From positions 1 through 64,000 of IMG/VR virus record IMGVR_UViG_3300020420_000008: a DNA stretch of 64,000 nucleotides; one strand, given 5' to 3'. This DNA comes from a virus. Below are positions 57,930 to 64,000 of the stretch, in pieces. Under the pieces are notes generated by a model. That model did no database searches. It had not been told where the DNA came from and saw only the letters and a program-made list of their open reading frames with translations. The position numbers and the translations under genes are program-made. How positions within the stretch are numbered: position 1 is the stretch's first letter; every line of letters starts with the position of its first letter.

Positions 57930-58495
57930 TGTCAAATTACTTTTCATTCTTTCCTACAACATCACATGATTTAAAAGATGTTAATAAAATTACTCAGGTA
58001 ACAAATATACTTAGACGTTTTAAATTTAAAACAAAAGTAAAAGATATTGTTGGCACATACTACGATTACACAATGCATGAAGGCGACAGAATGGACACTA
58101 TTGCAGAGAGATACTATGGCGATTCTAATCTAGCGTGGGTAATATTACATTTTAATGATATCGTTGATCCTTACTATGACTTACCTTTGTTTGGTAAAGA
58201 GTTCACTGATTACATTGTAGAAAAATACGGCTCAGTTACAACAGCGAGAGCGACTACAAAAAACTATTTTCAAATACTTGAACAAGAACAGCTACTAACT
58301 GACGGAACTAAAATACCAAAAAGACAAATAGTTGTAGATTTAAAAACATATAACACATTGTCAGCGTCTAATCGTGATTCAGAAACAGCTTATGATTTTG
58401 AAGAAAGATTGAACGAAGATAAAAAGAATCTAAAAATACTAGACAGAAGATATCTAAATCAATTAGTCAAAGAAGTTAAATCGGTACTAGCATAA
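57929..58495 (+). CDS. 53: Baseplate wedge gp53
   Basis: 188 aa; T4 gp53 is 196. EGDRMDTIAERYYGDSNLAWVILHFND is the LysM-like/gp53 signature. Joins wedges around the hub. One-base overlaps on both sides. Confidence 0.92.
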   Translation: MSNYFSFFPTTSHDLKDVNKITQVTNILRRFKFKTKVKDIVGTYYDYTMHEGDRMDTIAERYYGDSNLAWVILHFNDIVDPYYDLPLFGKEFTDYIVEKYGSVTTARATTKNYFQILEQEQLLTDGTKIPKRQIVVDLKTYNTLSASNRDSETAYDFEERLNEDKKNLKILDRRYLNQLVKEVKSVLA

Positions 58496-59862
58496 TGGTT
58501 TATCAAGATGCAATAATGCGTAAAGCTTCTGCATCAGGAGGCGATACATCAAAAGAGAACTATAGATTTCCTGGTGACTTTATACTAGAGCGTCTAGAAC
58601 TTATCGATAAAGAAGGTGTACCAACAGATATATCAGCATTAAGTTTAGAAGTAAACATACTTCAAAATTTATTTTTACCTTTCATGCAAATAGAAATAGC
58701 AGTAAACGACTCAGCTGGATTTGTAAATGCTGTGTCGAACGGACTATCTGGTGGTGAAATTATATACGTTTCTTTCAAAACTGCCGATCCAGAATTTGTT
58801 ATGAATAAAATGTTATTCGCAGTAAACGGTGTAAAAGAAAGAGTGAGAAATACTACAGGTAATGAAACATATGTTATAGAAGGTTATTCACTAGAACATT
58901 TCAACACCATAGATAAGAAGATATCAAAAGCATTCGGCTCTGGCTCAGGTAAAAAGATAAACGAAATTGTTCAAATAATATTTGATGAACACATCATGAC
59001 ACCTGAATTAAAATCAGTATATAACTTATATAAAAATGAAGGTAGAGAAGTATCGAAAACTGGTATACAAGGACTAACAACTACCACAGGTTTACATTCA
59101 TGTGTGATTCCTATGTACAATCCTATAGAAGCTATTCGTTATCTATGTGACGAAGGTGTAGATGATGATACCGCATCTAAACTATTATTCTATGAAACTT
59201 TTCTAGGCTTTCAATTTAGAAGTTTAGGTAAACTAATTAAAGAAGAACCAAAAGGCGAAGAGTTTCTCTATCACCCATCATCTTATAATACTGATTCATA
59301 TAAAGATGGTATGAATGCATACTTTATAAAATCTATAGATAGAATTAAAGAAAGCGATTTAACGGAACAGATGACAGATGGTTTATTCTCTGCTACAACG
59401 ATAGAAATTGATCCTCTCAGAAAAGATTTTAATAAAACTGTTTACAAATACCAAGACGAAGTTGAGAGATTTTCTAAATTAAATACTCTAACTATTCCTG
59501 GTGGTGCAGATGATAACGCAATTGTTCACTTGAAAACATCAAGAAGAGGACATGATGTCGATAGTGTATTTGCACCTGAAGCTCCTTTAGCTCAGAGAGA
59601 TGTTCTAAAGGATCCTTTTAGAGATAGTTATCTAAAACACTTGACAAATAATATAATTGTTATTACCATTCCAGGAAACTCAGCACTAAATGTAGGGGAT
59701 ACTATAGAATGTAAGTTCACTCCTGCAACATCGTTTGAAGAGGGAAAGGAAGAAGATAAATACACAAGTGGTAAATATTTAATAACTAAATGTAGACACG
59801 TTATAACTAAGCAAATATATGATACAGTCTTAGAATGCGTTAAAGATACAGGTATAGAATAA
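58495..59862 (+). CDS. 27: Baseplate hub gp27-like protein
   Basis: 455 aa; T4 gp27 is 391. DISALSLEVNILQNLFLPFMQIEIAVNDSAGFVNA is the first barrel of gp27/VgrG-like hub proteins. The C-terminal domain includes LNVGDTIECKF, a beta element next to the spike-binding end. Forms the trimer that holds gp5. Position between gp53 and gp5 supports it. Confidence 0.8.
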   Translation: MVYQDAIMRKASASGGDTSKENYRFPGDFILERLELIDKEGVPTDISALSLEVNILQNLFLPFMQIEIAVNDSAGFVNAVSNGLSGGEIIYVSFKTADPEFVMNKMLFAVNGVKERVRNTTGNETYVIEGYSLEHFNTIDKKISKAFGSGSGKKINEIVQIIFDEHIMTPELKSVYNLYKNEGREVSKTGIQGLTTTTGLHSCVIPMYNPIEAIRYLCDEGVDDDTASKLLFYETFLGFQFRSLGKLIKEEPKGEEFLYHPSSYNTDSYKDGMNAYFIKSIDRIKESDLTEQMTDGLFSATTIEIDPLRKDFNKTVYKYQDEVERFSKLNTLTIPGGADDNAIVHLKTSRRGHDVDSVFAPEAPLAQRDVLKDPFRDSYLKHLTNNIIVITIPGNSALNVGDTIECKFTPATSFEEGKEEDKYTSGKYLITKCRHVITKQIYDTVLECVKDTGIE

Positions 59863-60725
59863 TGATACTATCAAAATCAGAGTACGAAACTTTAAATAGT
59901 TTTCAAGAGTTAGAAGAGAAACTAATATTATTTAACAATGGTAAAAATTATGGGCAAATTGTTTTTATGGCTGGTGGTGCTGGTTCAGGTAAAGGTTTTG
60001 CGATTCAGAATTTCATGCAAGGCGAGAAATTTAAGGTACGAGATGTTGATGAATGGAAGAAGGCTCTTATCAAGCTTGCGAAAATGAAAGACAGTGATTC
60101 AGAACTAGCTAAACTGAATCTAAGAAATCCTGAAGATGTATTTAAATTACACACTATCGTAAGAGAAAAAGGTATCAAAAATAAAACACTTGACATGTTG
60201 TTAACAGGTGCTAAGAAAGATAGATTACCAAACATACTTTTTGATATCACTATGAAAGATAGTAATGATATAAGTGATGTTGCGCCTAAACTCATAGAAG
60301 CTGGTTATGAGCCTAAAAATATTCATCTAGTATGGGTATTAACAAGTTACAAACAGGCGGCAAAAGCCAACAAAGAAAGAGATAGAGTTGTACCTGATGC
60401 AATACTTTTTCAGTCGCACCAAAAGGCTGCCATGAATATGTTACAGAGAATTAAATCTATGGCTCTTGGTAATAGAACCGGTATTGGTAGAAAGTATGTA
60501 GATGGACAAGTACATGTTATTTTGAATAACAGAGAGAAAACAATATTTCACCCAGGATATGAAGGCAAAGCTGTCAAAGATTTTTCTTATGTTACGATTA
60601 AGAAGAGTGGACAAAACTATTTAAAAGATGCTGATATACTAGCTACTGTTATAAGATGGGTTCTAGCAAACTCACCATTATCACCTCAAAGTGTCAGTGC
60701 TTTAAAGAAAAGGTTTAAATTGTAA
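59862..60725 (+). CDS. P-loop kinase (zeta-toxin-like) in the baseplate operon
   Basis: 287 aa. Walker A GGAGSGKG at about residues 38-45, hhDhT-like ILFDIT later, and RDRVVPDAILFQSHQ, which recalls the lid/Arg segment of zeta-toxin-type kinases. Substrate unknown. It overlaps gp27-like and the next gene by one base each, so it is translated with virion proteins. Confidence 0.65.
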   Translation: MILSKSEYETLNSFQELEEKLILFNNGKNYGQIVFMAGGAGSGKGFAIQNFMQGEKFKVRDVDEWKKALIKLAKMKDSDSELAKLNLRNPEDVFKLHTIVREKGIKNKTLDMLLTGAKKDRLPNILFDITMKDSNDISDVAPKLIEAGYEPKNIHLVWVLTSYKQAAKANKERDRVVPDAILFQSHQKAAMNMLQRIKSMALGNRTGIGRKYVDGQVHVILNNREKTIFHPGYEGKAVKDFSYVTIKKSGQNYLKDADILATVIRWVLANSPLSPQSVSALKKRFKL

Positions 60726-61954
60726 TGTTAAATTATAATAGTTATATAAGAGAGCAGTATAGGAACTTACAAGAAAAAGTATGGAAACCTAATATGGGCG
60801 ACTTAGCTGAACCTATTCTTGCATGTGGTGTGGCGGCAAAGTTTGCAAATCCCGATGCTATTGTAACAAGAACAGCTATTGAAAAACTTTTAAGAAAAGT
60901 AATTAAAAAGAATCCAGAAAATATAGATGGTAAACCTGGAGGTGAATTAAAAGTAAAAGATAATATCTTTCTTAGAGTTGCAATACGAAGAAGAGAATGG
61001 GAATGGTTGAAAGATGAAAGTCATTGGGAACTCATTGATTGGCAGTTCAAAGCAGTAGCACAATACTGTAATGATAAAAGTAGAAGTGTACAAGGTAAAA
61101 TCGATCTGATGCAAGGTAAGGGTAGACGATTACACTTAATAGCAAAGGCATATATGTTGAATGGTAGAAAAGATGAGATACGTGTCGATGCTGATGGTAC
61201 AGGTGATCAGAAAGGTACAAAAGCTGATATTAAGATTACACTGAATGGTAAGAAAGCAAACATGCAGATGTCACTCAAAGTAAAAGGTGGTGATCAGATA
61301 GGACAGAAAGCTGGTGTACCATTTGATAGACAGTATGAGATATTTAAAGAATTGGGTATTGATGTTGGACCTGCAAGAAAAGAATATGATGAAGCAGTAA
61401 AAGAAATAGATTTAGGTTTTTACTTTTTAGACAGAGCAGAAGTATCAAAAGGTAAAGATGATAAAAGACTACCCAAAGCTATAGAGATGCAAAAGCAATT
61501 GAGAGAAGCTAACTCTAAATCATATAGACTGGCGGCAAAAATTTGCAAAGCAAAGATGGACGCTGGTGATGAAAAGTTTGTGGGTAAATTAGCTGAATTT
61601 TTAATAAATTACGGAAGTCTAGGTGATAAACAAATAGAGATAATAACATTAACAACGAAAGGTTTCAAGAAAGCCAAGTTCGGTAGAAACTTTAAGAAAC
61701 AATTATTAGAATACTATCCAAAACTAAAGGTTATATTCAATATGGACGATGGAGATCCTTCTATTGAGTTCTATGATCCTGAAATAGGAGATAGATCAAG
61801 TACAGAAGCTAGATTGTTTCGTATACGTGGTAAAACACTATATGAATCGAAAACGAAGAAGATAGATGGTAAGACAAAAAAAATCTTTCCATTGTATGTG
61901 AGAAACTTAGTTGAAGCTGGTGGATTATTATACAAACTAGCAGTAGATAGTTAA
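60725..61954 (+). CDS. Putative PD-(D/E)XK-type nuclease-like protein, unknown
   Basis: 409 aa. GDLAEPILACGVAAKFANP at about 26-44 and TKADIKITLNGKKANMQMSLKVKGGD around 175-200 give a D...SLK arrangement like restriction-type nuclease cores. The C-terminal half is basic and helical. No close family recognised. Paired with the upstream kinase gene. Confidence 0.5.
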   Translation: MLNYNSYIREQYRNLQEKVWKPNMGDLAEPILACGVAAKFANPDAIVTRTAIEKLLRKVIKKNPENIDGKPGGELKVKDNIFLRVAIRRREWEWLKDESHWELIDWQFKAVAQYCNDKSRSVQGKIDLMQGKGRRLHLIAKAYMLNGRKDEIRVDADGTGDQKGTKADIKITLNGKKANMQMSLKVKGGDQIGQKAGVPFDRQYEIFKELGIDVGPARKEYDEAVKEIDLGFYFLDRAEVSKGKDDKRLPKAIEMQKQLREANSKSYRLAAKICKAKMDAGDEKFVGKLAEFLINYGSLGDKQIEIITLTTKGFKKAKFGRNFKKQLLEYYPKLKVIFNMDDGDPSIEFYDPEIGDRSSTEARLFRIRGKTLYESKTKKIDGKTKKIFPLYVRNLVEAGGLLYKLAVDS

Positions 61955-61964
61955 AGGAGATAAT

Positions 61965-62171
61965 ATGGCAGAAGAATTTTTACAAGAAATAAAAGAACCA
62001 AAACACACAGATGATCCTCATGATTCAGTAGGTAAAGAATCTCTTGATGGATATATTGAAATAGATATTTTCAAACCAGGAAATAAACCAAAAGATAGAC
62101 ATGTTTCACAAGTAACAATCAAAGATGGGAAGAGGATAGTTGGTGATGAAAAACTTCCTAGGGATAAATGA
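61965..62171 (+). CDS. Small protein before gp5, unknown
   Basis: 68 aa with AAAGGAG ribosome site. Acidic and Lys-rich, little hydrophobic content, likely disordered. Overlaps gp5 by 26 bases. Confidence 0.65.
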   Translation: MAEEFLQEIKEPKHTDDPHDSVGKESLDGYIEIDIFKPGNKPKDRHVSQVTIKDGKRIVGDEKLPRDK

Positions 62172-63648
62172 TTTTATATGGTTCTTCGGGGTTGTCGAAG
62201 ACCGTAATGATCCTGTACAACTCGGAAGGTTGCGTGTCAGGTGTTATGGTTGGCACACCGATGATAAGAACGAAATACCTACTGACAGTCTTCCATGGGC
62301 AATACCTATCCAAGATGTCACTTCCGCAGGCGTCAGTGGAAAAGGTAAATCGCCTACGGGAATCCTTGAAGGATCGTGGGTTATTGGATTCTTTGCAGAC
62401 GGAAAGAAAGCACAACAACCATACATAATGGGAACAATAGCTGGAGCGCCTAAGTTTTCAGCAGATAGTTCAAGAGGTTTCAATGATCCAAATGGTAAAT
62501 ATCCTTTATATGTTGATGAGAGTGATGTTAACAAACTTGCGAGAGGCACTCCTACTATTACAATTGATAGTGATGGCACTATTGGAGCGCCTGAAGCGTC
62601 TTATAAAGCCGAGTACCCCTACAATCATGTAACGGAAACTGAGAGCGGACATGTCATTGAAGTTGATGACACACCTAATGCAGAACGTATACAAGTCTTT
62701 CATAAATCAGGAACAGTAATAGAAATACAACCTAGTGGCGATGTAGTCATACAACAAAAGAATAATTTTCAGACTATATCTGGTGATAATAATATACACA
62801 CTACTGGTAACTTAAATTATTTTGTTGATGGTGATATAAACTTCAATACAAGAGGAAACTTTAATGTTACAACATTTAATAATGTTGACATCAAATCAAA
62901 ACGAATAGATTTAAATAGTACAACAGGTGATTTGTATACACCAGAACTTATAGATGATGCTATATTATTTGAAACCAATATTGTAAAACTAAAACCTGAA
63001 GAAACACAAATAGAACCAGATGTAGAGTATCCAGATAATCCAGAACAAGTAGAACAAACTGACGGTAAGAATCCAGAAGATGTAAAATATCCAGAGAAAA
63101 CGCCAGCTACTTGTGGTTCACCTGATAACCCACACAGAAATCCAATTGATGTTGCAACAGAACTGATGAACGAAGGTGGTTGGAAAGAAACAGGTAGTAA
63201 TCCTAAAATTAAGTTTCTTTGGGACGAGATTGGTTATAATGGTTCTCAATACGCAGACAGAACAGCGTGGTGTGCTGTGTTTGCTGGTGCAGTACTCAAG
63301 CGTTCAGGTAATAAGTACATACAAACAGCATCATCGCAAGCATATTCACAATATGGTACTGAAGTAGCAACAGCACAAGGTGATAAAATAGATTTGACAA
63401 ATCTCAAAAGAGGAGATATATTGGTATTTCAAAGAGGTGGTTCTGCAAAAGGAACTGGACACGTTGCATTTGCCACAGGTAACTTCACAGATACGCATAT
63501 AGAAGTTATTGGCGGTAATCAAAGTAATAGTATTACACAAAAGAGATATAAACTTAGAGGTGGTTTCTTCTGGAGATTAAGAACAGTCAGAAGAGCGGTA
63601 GCATGTGACGATGGTACCACACCAGCTCCAACATCTACAGCAATATAA
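62146..63648 (+). CDS. 5: Baseplate central spike gp5 with C-terminal peptidoglycan hydrolase domain
   Basis: 500 aa from ATG 62146 (TTG and GTG codons just upstream give a longer reading). N-terminal OB-fold: WFFGVVEDRNDPVQLGRLRVRCYGWH and SLPWAIPI. Then a beta-helical needle region (about 190-260, repeated short strands). A C-terminal CHAP/NlpC-P60-like domain has catalytic Cys in AWCAVFAGAVLKRSG and His in GTGHVAFATG. T4 gp5 instead has a lysozyme domain between OB-fold and needle. Punctures the outer membrane and digests the cell wall at entry. Confidence 0.88.
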   Translation: MKNFLGINDFIWFFGVVEDRNDPVQLGRLRVRCYGWHTDDKNEIPTDSLPWAIPIQDVTSAGVSGKGKSPTGILEGSWVIGFFADGKKAQQPYIMGTIAGAPKFSADSSRGFNDPNGKYPLYVDESDVNKLARGTPTITIDSDGTIGAPEASYKAEYPYNHVTETESGHVIEVDDTPNAERIQVFHKSGTVIEIQPSGDVVIQQKNNFQTISGDNNIHTTGNLNYFVDGDINFNTRGNFNVTTFNNVDIKSKRIDLNSTTGDLYTPELIDDAILFETNIVKLKPEETQIEPDVEYPDNPEQVEQTDGKNPEDVKYPEKTPATCGSPDNPHRNPIDVATELMNEGGWKETGSNPKIKFLWDEIGYNGSQYADRTAWCAVFAGAVLKRSGNKYIQTASSQAYSQYGTEVATAQGDKIDLTNLKRGDILVFQRGGSAKGTGHVAFATGNFTDTHIEVIGGNQSNSITQKRYKLRGGFFWRLRTVRRAVACDDGTTPAPTSTAI

Positions 63649-63950
63649 TGCCAGGTATAGTTCGAGCAACATTAGACAAGAATGTCAAACATGAGGATCC
63701 TTTCACACCACTACCTCTTCATCAAACACCTTACACTAAATCTGGTGCTAATGTGTTTGTCAATGGTGAGCCTGCAATTGTTGTAGGTGATAAAACGAAC
63801 TGCGGTGATGAAGCACTCGTTGGTTCGCCTAATGTCTTTATTAATGGCAAAGCTGTACATAGAAAAGACGATGCTACAAAAGGACACGATAAGTTTCTAC
63901 CTAGTAAAGCAGAAACAGGTTCAGAAAATGTATTTGTAAATGGTGATTAA
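63648..63950 (+). CDS. 5.4: PAAR-domain spike tip protein (gp5.4-like)
   Basis: 100 aa. Repeated VFVNGEPAIVVGD and VFINGKAVHRKDD segments with His/Cys positions form a PAAR cone that sharpens the gp5 spike. T4 gp5.4 is 97 aa. ATG shares the gp5 stop region. Confidence 0.92.
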   Translation: MPGIVRATLDKNVKHEDPFTPLPLHQTPYTKSGANVFVNGEPAIVVGDKTNCGDEALVGSPNVFINGKAVHRKDDATKGHDKFLPSKAETGSENVFVNGD

Positions 63951-63954
63951 TAGT

Positions 63955-63962
63955 TATAAATA
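63955..63962 (+). promoter_or_regulatory. T4-type late promoter box at the window end
   Basis: TATAAATA right after the PAAR gene. The last bases (GAAGGAAGAG) look like a ribosome site for a gene outside the window. Confidence 0.65.
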
Positions 63963-64000
63963 GACAATAGTATTTTATCATTATATGAAGGAAGAGTCAA

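Noticed and set aside
59645-59665. TTGACA-like sequence inside the gp27-like gene
   Set aside because: No suitable -10 with the TG extension or correct spacing before a start codon.
1-64000. CRISPR array, insertion sequence, integrase or attachment site
   Set aside because: No spaced direct repeats, transposase, integrase or terminal inverted repeats were seen. The only dispersed repeats are the four promoter-leader modules.

Overview
The window is part of the genome of a T4-like contractile-tailed marine bacteriophage. It carries core T4 replication genes (gp43, UvsX, gp41, gp61, gp59, gp32, RNase H), the late co-activator gp33, and baseplate/neck genes (gp2, gp4, gp5, gp26, gp27, gp48, gp53, gp54, a PAAR tip). 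Base composition is AT-rich (about one third GC by eye). Marine-phage genes are present: pstS, phoH, mazG, thyX, a B12-type ribonucleotide reductase, hesB/iscA, pyrD and 2OG oxygenases. A circularly permuted two-piece tmRNA gene, the form typical of Alphaproteobacteria, points to an alphaproteobacterial host. A SAR11/Pelagibacter-type host is the most natural guess, but that is inference.

Layout: 1-6278 ends pstS and runs through a replication block with gp43 in two overlapping ORFs, uvsX and gp41. 6310-9826 is an early-type block of small unknown genes driven by repeated sigma70-like promoters, closed by a structured RNA and strong terminator. 9867-13389 holds a ligase-like nucleotidyltransferase, a cupin, KDO-8-phosphate synthase and a 2OG oxygenase. 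13441-22939 is a late block with two large modular proteins, a nucleotidase and virion proteins. 22761-25115 looks like a lysis/membrane cassette (small membrane protein, spanin-like pair, lipase, holin-like protein). 25131-28924 has primase, ThyX and class II RNR. 29538-37168 mixes five sugar or capsule-type genes with an unusual cluster of respiration-like proteins: a cytochrome oxidase subunit IV-like protein, a pseudoazurin, a zf-CHCC protein and a DoxX-like protein. 37403-45978 holds small early genes, RNase H, a DHODH-like enzyme and Fe-S assembly genes. 45991-47754 has phoH and an exonuclease. 47773-48500 is one RNA transcription unit: permuted tmRNA, tRNA-Gly and a further structured RNA. 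48594-51946 has endolysin, gp33, gp59 and gp32. 51995-56791 is a minus-strand structural operon, divergent from the plus-strand baseplate operon at 56805-63950.

Regulation is unusually readable. Early promoters share TTGAC(A/T), a 16-18 base spacer and a TG-extended -10. Four of them start transcripts with the same 12-mer followed by a GA-rich ribosome-binding leader. Another set places the ATG at the predicted transcription start, so those messages look leaderless. Late genes have the T4-type TATAAATA box. A second genome-wide signal is the hexamer GCCGCC/GGCGGC, which writes almost every Ala-Ala pair, while GCAGC/GCTGC is nearly absent.

All calls are from reading the sequence and remembered family features. 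No searches or folding programs were run.
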